Of a DNA stretch of 64,000 bases, positions 27,569 to 37,290 are shown one piece after another. A program made the position numbers and the translations under genes. Under the pieces are notes generated by a model. It did no database searches and was not told the origin of the DNA. It worked only from the letters and a program-made list of their open reading frames with translations. The stretch's first letter is position 1. Every line of letters begins with the position of its first letter. Origin of the DNA: Algorimicrobium hallyeonense (lineage in GTDB: Bacteria; Bacteroidota; Bacteroidia; Flavobacteriales; Flavobacteriaceae); NCBI RefSeq assembly GCF_042657385.1, contig NZ_JBHSLA010000005.1, positions 193,890 through 257,889 on the forward strand, read 5' to 3'.

Positions 27569-27652
27569 ATAGTTAGTTTATACCTTAAATATAATAACGT
27601 AAATGGAAACTATTGATAACCAGCAATAAAAAAGCCATTATAAAAACCCTAA

Positions 27653-29431
27653 TTACATGCGTTCAGGCACGTGAATTCCTAACAAACTAAAACCATTTTT
27701 AATAATCTGTGCAACGGACTGCGAAAGTTGAACTCGGAAAACCTTTTCCGAATCAGAATCAGCACCAAGAATAGACACATTTTGATAAAACGAATTAAAG
27801 CCTTTTACCAAATCGTAAATATAATTGGCAATTAAAGCAGGACTATGGTTGTTTGCGGCATTTTGAATAACTTCCGGAAACAGTTCTATTTGCTTAATAA
27901 GGTCGCGTTCTTTTTCATGTAATTTAATATCCGTAATGGCTTGCGAAATATTAAAATCCGCTTTACGTAAAATAGCTTGAATTCGCGCGTAGGTATATTG
28001 AATAAAAGGTCCTGTATTTCCTTGAAAATCCACAGACTCTTTTGGGTCAAATAAAATACGTTTTTTAGGGTCTACTTTTAGAATGTAATATTTTAACGCA
28101 CCCATACCAATAGTTTGATACAATTCTTGCTTATCGGTTTCTGAGTAACCATCCAGTTTTCCAAGTTCGCTTGAAATTTCTTCGGCTGTGTTTGTCATAT
28201 CTTGCATTAAATCGTCTGCATCTACAACCGTTCCTTCTCGACTTTTCATTTTACCGCTTGGCAAATCTACCATTCCATAACTTAAATGGAAGAGGTTTTT
28301 AGCCCAATCAAATCCTAATTTTTTCAAAATTAAAAATAGGACTTGAAAGTGATAATCTTGCTCGTTACCAACCGTATAAACCATGCCTCCCACATCCGGA
28401 TAATCTTTAGCACGTTGAATTGCTGTTCCAATATCTTGCGTCATATAAACGGCTGTACCATCGGCACGCAAAACAATTTTTTCATCCAGACCATCTTCGG
28501 TCAAATCACACCAAACAGAACCGTCTTCTTTTTTAAAGAAAACCCCTGTTTTTAATCCTTCGGCAACAAACTCTTTACCCAATAAATAGGTTTCACTTTC
28601 GTAGTACAATTTATCAAAATCTACACCTAGGTTTTTATATGTAACATCAAAGCCGCTATAAACCCATCCATTCATTTTTTTCCAAAGTGAAACCACGTGC
28701 TCATCACCCGCTTCCCATTTAAGAAGCATATTTTGAGCTTCCAAAATAATAGGTGCTTCCTGTTTTGCTTCCGCTTCGGTTTTCCCTTGATTAATAAGTT
28801 CTGCAATCTGTTTTTTATATTCTTGATCGAATTTCACATAGTAATTACCAACCAGTTTATCACCTTTTAAACCTGTTGATTCTGGTGTTTCACCATTTCC
28901 AAAACGTTCCCAAGCCAACATACTTTTACAAATATGAATTCCGCGGTCGTTAATAATTTGCGTTTTATAAACTTTTTTACCTGAAGCTTTTATAATTTCG
29001 GCAACACTGTAACCTAATAAGTTATTTCGAATATGCCCTAAATGCAAAGGCTTGTTGGTGTTTGGCGACGAATATTCAACCAAAATAGCATTGTCATTCT
29101 GTTTTGCCTCTACAAACCCAAAGTCGGTTTTTTGAGAAATAGCATTGAAAAATTTTAGATAATAGGCATCTTCAATTTCAATATTTAAAAACCCTTTAAC
29201 CACATTGAAACCTATAACGACGTCCAGATTATCTTTTAAAAACTGACCAATTTGCTCACCAATTTGAACCGGGTTCCCTTTTATTTCTCGTAACATTGAA
29301 AAGACAACAACAGTTATATCGCCAGGAAATTCTTTACGTGTTGCTTGAAATTCTACGGAAGAAATGGCCACGTTATAAATGGATTTTACCGCTTGTTTTA
29401 CAGATTCTGAAAGGGTTTCTTGAAGATTCAT
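27653..29431 (-). CDS. argS: Arginyl-tRNA synthetase
   Basis: ArgRS attaches arginine to tRNA-Arg (cytosol). The 592 residues have an N-terminal Add-1 domain, the HIGH-like motif HLGH at 130-133 (NKPLHLGHIRNN), the KMSKS region as GKMKSREGTVVDADDL (common in bacterial ArgRS), and a C-terminal anticodon-binding DALR domain (PFIQYTYARIQAI, GFSLLGIHVPERM). The -7 box TATCTTTG (29451-29458) lies 20 bases upstream. Confidence 0.97.
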   Translation of the reverse strand: MNLQETLSESVKQAVKSIYNVAISSVEFQATRKEFPGDITVVVFSMLREIKGNPVQIGEQIGQFLKDNLDVVIGFNVVKGFLNIEIEDAYYLKFFNAISQKTDFGFVEAKQNDNAILVEYSSPNTNKPLHLGHIRNNLLGYSVAEIIKASGKKVYKTQIINDRGIHICKSMLAWERFGNGETPESTGLKGDKLVGNYYVKFDQEYKKQIAELINQGKTEAEAKQEAPIILEAQNMLLKWEAGDEHVVSLWKKMNGWVYSGFDVTYKNLGVDFDKLYYESETYLLGKEFVAEGLKTGVFFKKEDGSVWCDLTEDGLDEKIVLRADGTAVYMTQDIGTAIQRAKDYPDVGGMVYTVGNEQDYHFQVLFLILKKLGFDWAKNLFHLSYGMVDLPSGKMKSREGTVVDADDLMQDMTNTAEEISSELGKLDGYSETDKQELYQTIGMGALKYYILKVDPKKRILFDPKESVDFQGNTGPFIQYTYARIQAILRKADFNISQAITDIKLHEKERDLIKQIELFPEVIQNAANNHSPALIANYIYDLVKGFNSFYQNVSILGADSDSEKVFRVQLSQSVAQIIKNGFSLLGIHVPERM

Positions 29432-29450
29432 TTTTACATTTTTAAGAGTG

Positions 29451-29458
29451 CAAAGATA
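29451..29458 (-). promoter_or_regulatory. -7 box of argS
   Basis: The minus strand reads TATCTTTG, a full TAnnTTTG match, 20 bases before the argS ATG. Confidence 0.5.
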
Positions 29459-29552
29459 CTATTTTAATACAAGTTATTCATGCAATTTTTAGTTAGAATT
29501 ACGTGCACCATCTATTTCATTACTAGCCCATGAGGTGGGAATCATGAGATGG

Positions 29553-29765
29553 TTATTTTTGAAGATTAGAAATTACCCAATGCGTCATGCCATCAAAAAC
29601 GTCTATATAAAAGGTAAATAAGCCCGTAAAACTTCATGTGCATTTCATCGACTAATGTGTCGTTATTCCAAGATAATTACCGTTAGTCGGAATCGGTTAT
29701 TTTAAAGAAAAAGCCATTGGTCATTTCAACTAATTTATTGGTATTAAAACCTAAAAATTAGCATT
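29553..29765 (-). pseudogene. Possible decayed gene remnant
   Basis: Between argS and the kinase (482 bases without a gene), the minus strand shows broken coding-like fragments. One reads FLGFNTNKLVEMTNGFFFKI and stops, the next WNNDTLVDEMHMKFYGLIY, and after a frame change FYIDVFDGMTHWVISNLQK with a TAA at 29553-29555. The fragments run in the same direction and in order, as a decayed gene would. I cannot name the family. The rest of the gap shows nothing clear. Confidence 0.3.
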
Positions 29766-29913
29766 TTATATCTCTTTTAACAATTTTTGTGAAGTAAATG
29801 CTATTGATCCCAAATTAATGGGCTTTTTAAACTAACACATTACCTGCTTTAACGTTGTATCTCAAGATTTTAAATAAGCTTGATTATACGGCTCGTTGTA
29901 GCTTTATAATTGT

Positions 29914-31980
29914 ATGAGGCAATTAATTACTTTGTTACTATTTCTTTCTGTTTTTATTTGTTTCTCCCAAACAAAGGAACAGGATAGTCTTACTATTCAA
30001 TTAGCCTTTCAAAAATCCGATACGTCTAAAGTTGAAACCTCGCTTAAGCTTATAAAATCGCTTTATGACAGTAAAGAATATGCCAAATCTTTAAAGTTCA
30101 TTTCTGAAAGCGAGAAATTATCAAACACTTTAAATTATCAAAAAGGCAATGCAGAAATCACCTATTATAAAGCTTTAATTTTTGCTGAAAAGGATGATTA
30201 TATCAATGCTATTGATAACTATACCAAATCTAAAGACTTATTTATTGTTTTAAAAGACACTTTAAGTATTGCGAAAGTTAATAATAGCATTGGCTTAATT
30301 GAGATAGCGCGTGGTAATTATAACAAAGGGCTACAGTATTCCTTATCCGCTATTATTGAATTAGAAAAACGTGGCTTAAACAAGGAGTTATGTTCTGCCT
30401 ACAAAAATTTAGCAGATGCTTATGAGCATATTAACAATCGTGCTAAAGCCATTGAATTCAATCTGAAGCGCTTGGAGATTGAAAAGAAACTAAATGATAA
30501 AATTGGTATAATTTCAACGCATAAAAAGCTTGCTGAACTGTATTCTCTTGAAAAGGAAAACCGAAAAGCAATTGATTATTACGAAAAAGTACTTCGTGAC
30601 TTAAATGAAGAAAACGATTCTTTAAAAGGCGAAATCTTACCGCGTTTAGGTGGTGAATATCTTCAATTTAAGGATTATGATGTTGCCACAGGCTATTTAT
30701 TAGAAGGTCTGAAGTTAAATAGGCAAACGGACAATCAATTAGGATTGTTAATTTCACTTAATAATTTAGGGAAACTTAATTTACAGCAAAACAAAACCAC
30801 TATTGCCGAGATTCAATTAACGGAGGCGGGTAAAATTGCAAAGGCTTTAGAAAACGATCAGCAGTTATTAATGAATTATAGATTAATGACGGTTTTGGAT
30901 TCCACGAACAGAAATTATGAACGTGCTTTTGAAAGACAACGTGATTATTATAATCTGAAAAGACGGATTGAATTGCAAAATCGGTTACCTAAAGTAGAAC
31001 CAACTTCCAATGTACCATCATTATCAGATATTAATGCTATTAGCAAATCGGTGGAGTCCAATATTTTAGAACAGCATGAGCAAGAGAACACGGAAAACGA
31101 GAAAAAACTGAATGACTTGCGGTTTGTGTTCTATATTTTATTAGCTGTATTTGCCATTCTACTTATCTTTTTTGTGTTGATCTATTCCAAGCGAAACAGC
31201 CGCTTAAAATACACGCGCGATTTAGAAGAAAAAAATCAGAAAATAGAATTACAAAATGCTGCTATTTTAGAGCAAACCAAGCATTTAGAAGACATTAATA
31301 AGGTGAAGGACCGTTTGTTTTCGATTGTTTCTCATGATTTGAAAGATTCGTTAACATCTATTAAAGGATTTATTGATTTATTAAATGATGGCTCGTTAAC
31401 ACAGTCTGAATTTAATTCGCTAATTCCTGAATTAAGTGAAAATGCTAACAATGCATCCTTGTTGCTTTTCAATTTATTAAACTGGTCTAAATCCCAAATG
31501 CAATCCTTGGAATCCAATCCAAGTTTATTTGATATTCAAGAAGTATTTGAAGAAAAGACACACTTATTAGAACAGAAATTAGAGAAAAAGGGCATTACGT
31601 TAATCAATCAAACCTTACACGATTTTGTTTATGCAGATCGAAGTATGATTGAAATTGTTGTTCAAAACTTATTAACCAATGCCATAAAATTTAGTAAATC
31701 TGGAGACACCATTACGGTAGCAAACCGGATAAGTAATGGACGCTCAATAATCAGCATTTCAGATACAGGTGTTGGAATTGCACCAGAAAATATTGAGAAA
31801 CTATTTAAAAATAGCACATTCACAACCGTTGGTACTAGTAATGAAAAAGGCACTGGTTTAGGACTAACAATTTGTAAAGAATTAGTAGACCTTAATATGG
31901 GGAAAATTTGGGTAGAAAGCAGCCTAAATCGAGGAACAACCTTTTATATAGAGTTACCTAAATCCAATCCTGTAGTATAA
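29914..31980 (+). CDS. TPR-containing sensor histidine kinase
   Basis: The 688-residue protein has a signal peptide (to FICFSQ), an outer region of about five tetratricopeptide repeats (residues 40-345, e.g. AITYYKALIFAEKDDYINAI), one membrane helix (about 404-424, VFYILLAVFAILLIFFVLIY), a coiled coil, a HisKA domain with the phospho-acceptor His474 (IVSHDLKDSLTSIKGF) and a HATPase domain (NLLTNAIKFSK, ISDTGVGIAPENI, GTGLGLTICKELV). The H box lacks the usual N/P pair after DLK. No response regulator is adjacent, so its partner is elsewhere. Signal unknown. Confidence 0.93.
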   Translation: MRQLITLLLFLSVFICFSQTKEQDSLTIQLAFQKSDTSKVETSLKLIKSLYDSKEYAKSLKFISESEKLSNTLNYQKGNAEITYYKALIFAEKDDYINAIDNYTKSKDLFIVLKDTLSIAKVNNSIGLIEIARGNYNKGLQYSLSAIIELEKRGLNKELCSAYKNLADAYEHINNRAKAIEFNLKRLEIEKKLNDKIGIISTHKKLAELYSLEKENRKAIDYYEKVLRDLNEENDSLKGEILPRLGGEYLQFKDYDVATGYLLEGLKLNRQTDNQLGLLISLNNLGKLNLQQNKTTIAEIQLTEAGKIAKALENDQQLLMNYRLMTVLDSTNRNYERAFERQRDYYNLKRRIELQNRLPKVEPTSNVPSLSDINAISKSVESNILEQHEQENTENEKKLNDLRFVFYILLAVFAILLIFFVLIYSKRNSRLKYTRDLEEKNQKIELQNAAILEQTKHLEDINKVKDRLFSIVSHDLKDSLTSIKGFIDLLNDGSLTQSEFNSLIPELSENANNASLLLFNLLNWSKSQMQSLESNPSLFDIQEVFEEKTHLLEQKLEKKGITLINQTLHDFVYADRSMIEIVVQNLLTNAIKFSKSGDTITVANRISNGRSIISISDTGVGIAPENIEKLFKNSTFTTVGTSNEKGTGLGLTICKELVDLNMGKIWVESSLNRGTTFYIELPKSNPVV

Positions 31981-31985
31981 AATTT

Positions 31986-32918
31986 TTAAGCTTTAGGCAA
32001 GAACACTTCGGCCATCATACAACGCGCACTTCCACCTCCACACGTTTCAATAGTTTCTAACGAGCTTGATAAAATAGGACAATGCTTTTCAATGTCGTTT
32101 ATTTGAGCAACGGTTAAACTATCATGAGCTGCTTTGCTCATAACTAAATACCGCTGATTTAAATGTCCTTGAACTTGGAGCATGTTTCCAGCAAACTGAT
32201 GCATTTGCGCTTCTGTAATGGCAATAATACTTTTTCCGTCTTCTTTTAAGCTCTTTACAATGGATTTACGCTCTTTTTTATCGTCTATGCTATCTAAACA
32301 AATTACTGCAAATTTTTCGGCAAGACACATCATTACATTAGTGTGATAAATTGGCAAACGTTTGCCTTCTACCGTTTGGAACGCTGTAAATAACATTGGC
32401 GCATAATCAAAATCCTCACAAAACTCGATAAATAAATCCTCGTCCGCTCTAGCAGATAATGCACAATAGGCTTTTTTATTTATTCTATCCAACAATAGGC
32501 TTCCAGTCCCTTCAAGAAATACACCTTCGTTTTCCGCTTCTGTGTAGTCAATAATGTTTTCAATTTTAAAACCAGCCTCTTCCAAACGCAAAAGAATATC
32601 TTCACGTCTCTCCACACGTCTGTTTTCAGCAAACATAGGGTAAAGTGCTACATCGCCATTTTCGTGGAAGCTCACCCAGTTATTTGGGAATATGGAATCT
32701 GGTGCATTTAATGCCTTGATATCGTTTTCTACAATTACCGAAATACCAACAGCACGTAATTTATCAACAAAAGCATCAAACTCTTCTTGCGCTTTGGCAT
32801 TAATTTCAGCATTTTTAAGATCTAAATCTTCCTGAAAATAATTATTTACCGCTGTTTGTTCATTCATTCTAAAATGAACTGGGCGAATCATCAATATGGT
32901 ATTTGTTGTTTGTGACAT
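31986..32918 (-). CDS. ctlX: Citrulline-utilisation hydrolase CtlX / arginine deiminase-related
   Basis: The 310-residue protein belongs to the amidinotransferase/arginine deiminase fold. The NNWVSFHENGD motif, the catalytic His in IYHTNVMMCL, and the nucleophile Cys in ETCGGGSARCMMAEVFLP identify the CtlX group. The frame opens at 32939 but the first codons overlap a -7 box TAATTTTG (32937-32944), so the ATG at 32916-32918 (MSQTTNTIL) is preferred. The gene is read toward the histidine kinase, and the 5-base gap means the two genes converge. Substrate is inferred from family only. Confidence 0.88.
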   Translation of the reverse strand: MSQTTNTILMIRPVHFRMNEQTAVNNYFQEDLDLKNAEINAKAQEEFDAFVDKLRAVGISVIVENDIKALNAPDSIFPNNWVSFHENGDVALYPMFAENRRVERREDILLRLEEAGFKIENIIDYTEAENEGVFLEGTGSLLLDRINKKAYCALSARADEDLFIEFCEDFDYAPMLFTAFQTVEGKRLPIYHTNVMMCLAEKFAVICLDSIDDKKERKSIVKSLKEDGKSIIAITEAQMHQFAGNMLQVQGHLNQRYLVMSKAAHDSLTVAQINDIEKHCPILSSSLETIETCGGGSARCMMAEVFLPKA

Positions 32919-32936
32919 CACGCTGTATTTGGATTG

Positions 32937-32944
32937 CAAAATTA
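32937..32944 (-). promoter_or_regulatory. -7 box of ctlX
   Basis: The minus strand reads TAATTTTG, 19 bases before the preferred ctlX ATG; it overlaps the longer ORF start, so it decides the shorter protein. Confidence 0.5.
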
Positions 32945-33010
32945 TGATTTTTTATAGAATCCCACGCATGTTTAACAATAAAAAGTAAGGGCTTTTTAGA
33001 ACCTGCTTAA

Positions 33011-33047
33011 AAACAAAGAAGGCTGCAAAATGCAGCCTTCTTTGTTT
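33011..33047 (-). terminator. Terminator of the haloperoxidase fusion gene
   Basis: A perfect 17-bp inverted repeat (33011-33027 with 33031-33047, loop of 3 A) lies 19 bases after the stop at 33066. It has AT-rich ends rather than a long T run, and could act on both strands. Confidence 0.8.
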
Positions 33048-33065
33048 AATTATAAAATCAATTTA

Positions 33066-36000
33066 TTAGTTTCCACTAATAATGATTTTCTGTGAAAAAT
33101 TATTTCCAGACAGGATATATACTCCAGTGGCTGTTGTAGGAGGAATGGTTACTCTAGTATTCCCACTAAATCCATCATACTGTGTATTTGATAGTGTAAT
33201 GGAACGACCACTAACATCATATAATTTATAGTTATCATCTGGGTTTGCATGGGTAATATTAATCGTCCCACCAGAAGTTACTGGATTTGGATAAATAGTT
33301 GATGTATTCAAAGCAAAACTATCAACTCCTAATGTAGAACCATTAAAGTAAGGTATTGCAAAATTGTATGCTTCAACACCAATAGTTTCACCAATTATAC
33401 GGCCTGGGATATCATCAGCTGGTGGATGAATTCCGCCCCAGATTCTTGATAAACTACATTGATCTGATGCATCACGATATGTTGCCCATTGCAAGGTAAT
33501 ATCCACAGATGGACCTTCTTCAAAAACTAAAAAATCATTTTTATAGGCTACAAACTCACCCATTCCTCCAGGGAAATATTCATCTCCTGTAATGAGGGTC
33601 ATAACTTCAGCAGCCGCTCTTGAGTACGTAGAATGTCCTGAAATAAAACCAGCAAAAGGTGGTGTTACAAACGATGGTCTTTGGTAAGGCCACCAGTTTT
33701 CAGATAAAATCCAACCTACTCCAGCCGTATCGGTGTCCGTATTACTAACAAAGTCAGGACCTTTCCAAGAGTATAATTTAATTTTACCAACATTTTGGTC
33801 GAAACCACCAGCAAGTGGATCGCCAGATTCTACCAATTCAACAAAACCAGGTTCTAGCTTAATTCCTTGTGGGTGATAGCTAGCTAATTGGTCATCTGAA
33901 CTTTGACCTAAATCGGCCATATAACGAATAGCTGAAATTGGACGAATATAATCATACCATCCTTTAATACTCCAAGCTGTAATGGCCGCATCATGCATGG
34001 CACCACCTAAAATAAAATACGATTTCACATCCCATTCTACAGGTTCCAATACGTCTCCTGTTCCATTCAGTTTTTTCTCCAATAATGGATTATCAGACAC
34101 ATGATTTAACAATGTAAACCAGTGACCTGGAGGCGTTTCAGAATCTGGACCATCTGCCCAGAATTCTGCTAATACACGCGTATAATCACCACGAGGCACA
34201 ACTTGTGGCTGGTAAGGCTGATTAGTTACAGGGTTTAAATTACGTCCAGTTCCTGGATCACCTCCAACCACACGATTATAAAACGTTGGGTATTGTGTAT
34301 AATCGGTTGGAAATGAAGAAATAGGCGTATTTCCAATAGCGCCAGGTGAAATGTCCCACATAACACCATCAGCTGGATCTAAATGAGAACCCCAAACGGA
34401 CACCATAGAAAAATTCCATTTATAGGCCTCGCTTGAAACACTTGTATTGGTGTTATCTATATATGGTGGATTTGCAGGATTGTGGTATACACTATAATCA
34501 TCACCATCTCTTTGAAAGATATCCTTATCACCACTTGACATAGCAAAAGGTGTTACATCTCCCCATTCAGGGCTTAAAAAGTTAATAACATCACCATCAA
34601 TTAAATTTCCACTTTGGTCAATATATGTATCTAAACTTAATGATTGCCAGCGATTAGGATCTGTTAACGAAACGGCTTCATAAGCTGGTGCTAACGGTGG
34701 GTTAACCGGCTGATAATACGCATTATCATAACCTGTAGCTTCTCTTGCGCCATCCGAATTTCCGTAATCTATAAGTATTTGCCCAATATAGTTTCCAAGT
34801 TCAGCAGCATTACCAGATGTATAATCCGTAGATGTTACTCCAGTGCTATAACCTAACTGATCCATTAAAAAATTAAAACGTTGTTGTGTTTGAAAAACAC
34901 CAGGTGAATTTTGAAACCTATGGGTTAATAATCTATACATAGCGTAACTAACCGCTTTATTAACGGACGCTGTATTACCTTCTAATGGTGAAAAAGCTTG
35001 CAGTGTGCTCGTAAAACCATGCACTGTATTTCCTACTAAATATGGATCACCGTGTTGTCCATTTCCTGGGTTTTCAATTTTATCATAAATTGCCCATATA
35101 TCATACATAGCAACACTAGAGTGAAATAGGTTTCTAGCGTGTACGGTTGGTCTAGCAAAATCTTTTCTAATGGCCTCAAGTAACGCCTCATTCCAAAGTC
35201 TAGCAATGGACACATTGTCTGGTGTTTCATAAATAACGATATCCACATCTAGTTCAACCACTGGACTTGAACATAAGGTGCTCGTTTCTTTTACGGTTAT
35301 TTTTCCTGTGTCATTTATTCCCCATTTTACAGTAAGACTATTTGTTCCTTGACCACTAACTAATTCTCCTCCTGTAACCGTCCATGCTAGAGTTGAGCTA
35401 GGATCAGATAACGGGTAGGTATATGTTTCTTCGTCTAAAAAACCTGCTATTGTAGCACCTGAAATAACATCAGAAGCCAAATAGGTACATGAACCATCAT
35501 CAACTGTTGCTGACGGATTGTAGGAGCATGACGTAGGATCTGTACAACCAAATATTTTAACACTTGGTGAAATCATTAAATCCACCATACCTGCACCTTC
35601 AGTTGCTTTAAAGTGTGAATCAGCGGCAATATTTTGATACGACTCTACAGTCCCTGACGGCCACTTAATTGTAACATCACTAATTTGCGTATCTGTATTT
35701 AAACCAAAATGAACGGGTTTGATGCTCTGACCTAAAAATCCAACACCATTAAAGTAACGTTTAAAAGTCCCAGAAGCGGTAGTAATTGTTACTTCTGTAC
35801 CGATAGCACTTTTGTTAGAAGTTGTTCCTTCCAAAGACAATTTAAAGAAATGTACGTGATTTGGATCACCTACATTTAATAACGTATTTTCATATAAAAA
35901 GGAGTTTATATCACTATTGGTCAGGTATAAATCTAAATCACCATCATTGTCATAATCAAAATCAACGGCTTCAATACTAATTGTTAAATCATGAAGGTTT

Positions 36001-37136
36001 GATGCTATGGTTGCATTTTCAAAATTATTATCTCCTTCAACATATTTGTTTTTATAGTATACATTATATTCTGCATTTCTATTTTCGAACGTATATCCAT
36101 TTGCAATAAACAAATCCTCATCACCGTCTAAATCGAAATCGGCAAACTTGGTACCCCAAGCCCATCCGTTACCAGCAATATTATTGGCTAAACTATTCTC
36201 TGTAAATGTATTGGTTCCTGTATTGGTAAATAAAGCGGTTTCATCTATTCCTGTTATAAAAAAATCAAAAAAACCATCATTATTATAATCGCCCATGGCA
36301 ATACCCATGTCATCAAAATTATTATTTAAACCAACGGCGCTAGCTTGCTCTGTAAAACTGATGCCACCATTATTGATATACAAATAATTAATTTCATCAA
36401 AATCATTACTTACGTATAAATCCATAAACCCATCTTGATTAAAATCAAAAGGCATGGCTGTAAAGCTCTCTCTAGGCGTTACTTCAGCAATTCCAGTAGA
36501 AACGGTTACATCTGTAAAAGTACCATCTGCATTATTACGATATAAAAGGTTTGAAGAACATCCACCCCAATCATTAATATAGATATCTAAAAACCCATCG
36601 TTATTATAATCAAACCAAGTGGCTCCCATATACTGACAAGTAGTGGCTAAATTAAATCCCGCACTTGCTGTGATATTAGAAAATGTACCATCGCCGTTAT
36701 TTTGATATAATAACACATTAAAGGTGTTGGTTATAAACAAATCTGGGAAACCATCATTATTATAATCCCCCCAAAAAGCACCTTGTTTAAATCCGTCAAA
36801 GCTATAAAACACACCATCTTGACTATAATCTGTAATTAGCATATTATTTAATCCAGCAGCTACCGTTACATCTGTAAAGGAACCGTCGTTATTATTTTTA
36901 AATAATTTACTGTGTGTTCGCTCAATACCGTTTACATCAATGGCTTCGGCCACTACAAAAATATCCATAACGTTATCACCATCATAATCTGCAACGGCAA
37001 CCCCACTATTTTGTTCAAGGTTTCCTAAACCAGAAACCGCATCAGCGCGTTGAAAAACTTGCGCTGTAGTTTGCAACGCACAAGCCATGAAAATAAGACT
37101 CATTAATAAGCCTTTAAATAGTTGATTTTCCCTCAT
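33066..37136 (-). CDS. Secreted FG-GAP/ASPIC + vanadium haloperoxidase fusion with T9SS sorting domain
   Basis: One 1356-residue exported protein. The order is: signal peptide (1-26, TTAQ); FG-GAP/VCBS beta-propeller repeats with DxDxDG calcium loops (about 45-415, e.g. DYNNDGFPD, DFNQDGFMD, DYDNDGDLD); an ASPIC/UnbV module (about 425-505); a short GCTDPTSCSYNPSATVDDGSC Cys segment (from 530); a PKD-like strand region (555-635); a vanadium haloperoxidase/DUF6851 helical domain (640-1265); and a T9SS type A sorting domain (1280-1356, IYPNPV start). The vanadate-binding set of the haloperoxidase family is complete: Lys1058 with Arg1065 (K-x6-R), SGH at 1166-1168, and Arg1231 with His1237 (R-x5-H). 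It would oxidise halide with hydrogen peroxide at the cell surface. The halide preference and role are not visible. Confidence 0.92.
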   Translation of the reverse strand: MRENQLFKGLLMSLIFMACALQTTAQVFQRADAVSGLGNLEQNSGVAVADYDGDNVMDIFVVAEAIDVNGIERTHSKLFKNNNDGSFTDVTVAAGLNNMLITDYSQDGVFYSFDGFKQGAFWGDYNNDGFPDLFITNTFNVLLYQNNGDGTFSNITASAGFNLATTCQYMGATWFDYNNDGFLDIYINDWGGCSSNLLYRNNADGTFTDVTVSTGIAEVTPRESFTAMPFDFNQDGFMDLYVSNDFDEINYLYINNGGISFTEQASAVGLNNNFDDMGIAMGDYNNDGFFDFFITGIDETALFTNTGTNTFTENSLANNIAGNGWAWGTKFADFDLDGDEDLFIANGYTFENRNAEYNVYYKNKYVEGDNNFENATIASNLHDLTISIEAVDFDYDNDGDLDLYLTNSDINSFLYENTLLNVGDPNHVHFFKLSLEGTTSNKSAIGTEVTITTASGTFKRYFNGVGFLGQSIKPVHFGLNTDTQISDVTIKWPSGTVESYQNIAADSHFKATEGAGMVDLMISPSVKIFGCTDPTSCSYNPSATVDDGSCTYLASDVISGATIAGFLDEETYTYPLSDPSSTLAWTVTGGELVSGQGTNSLTVKWGINDTGKITVKETSTLCSSPVVELDVDIVIYETPDNVSIARLWNEALLEAIRKDFARPTVHARNLFHSSVAMYDIWAIYDKIENPGNGQHGDPYLVGNTVHGFTSTLQAFSPLEGNTASVNKAVSYAMYRLLTHRFQNSPGVFQTQQRFNFLMDQLGYSTGVTSTDYTSGNAAELGNYIGQILIDYGNSDGAREATGYDNAYYQPVNPPLAPAYEAVSLTDPNRWQSLSLDTYIDQSGNLIDGDVINFLSPEWGDVTPFAMSSGDKDIFQRDGDDYSVYHNPANPPYIDNTNTSVSSEAYKWNFSMVSVWGSHLDPADGVMWDISPGAIGNTPISSFPTDYTQYPTFYNRVVGGDPGTGRNLNPVTNQPYQPQVVPRGDYTRVLAEFWADGPDSETPPGHWFTLLNHVSDNPLLEKKLNGTGDVLEPVEWDVKSYFILGGAMHDAAITAWSIKGWYDYIRPISAIRYMADLGQSSDDQLASYHPQGIKLEPGFVELVESGDPLAGGFDQNVGKIKLYSWKGPDFVSNTDTDTAGVGWILSENWWPYQRPSFVTPPFAGFISGHSTYSRAAAEVMTLITGDEYFPGGMGEFVAYKNDFLVFEEGPSVDITLQWATYRDASDQCSLSRIWGGIHPPADDIPGRIIGETIGVEAYNFAIPYFNGSTLGVDSFALNTSTIYPNPVTSGGTINITHANPDDNYKLYDVSGRSITLSNTQYDGFSGNTRVTIPPTTATGVYILSGNNFSQKIIISGN

Positions 37137-37290
37137 AATAATTAATATTTAATCAAATGAAGCACTATTTATTCTTTCTTAAAAATTTATTCTACAAAGT
37201 GCCAAATAATTACTTTAAATGGTATGATAAGTAAGAAAAATTCTTAAGTAAACGTTAAACAAAACGATCAATATTCTGATATAAAGAATT

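Noticed and set aside
29432..29913. An RNA gene or riboswitch before the TPR kinase
   Set aside because: No stable long helix or known conserved motif was seen; only coding-like fragments on the minus strand.
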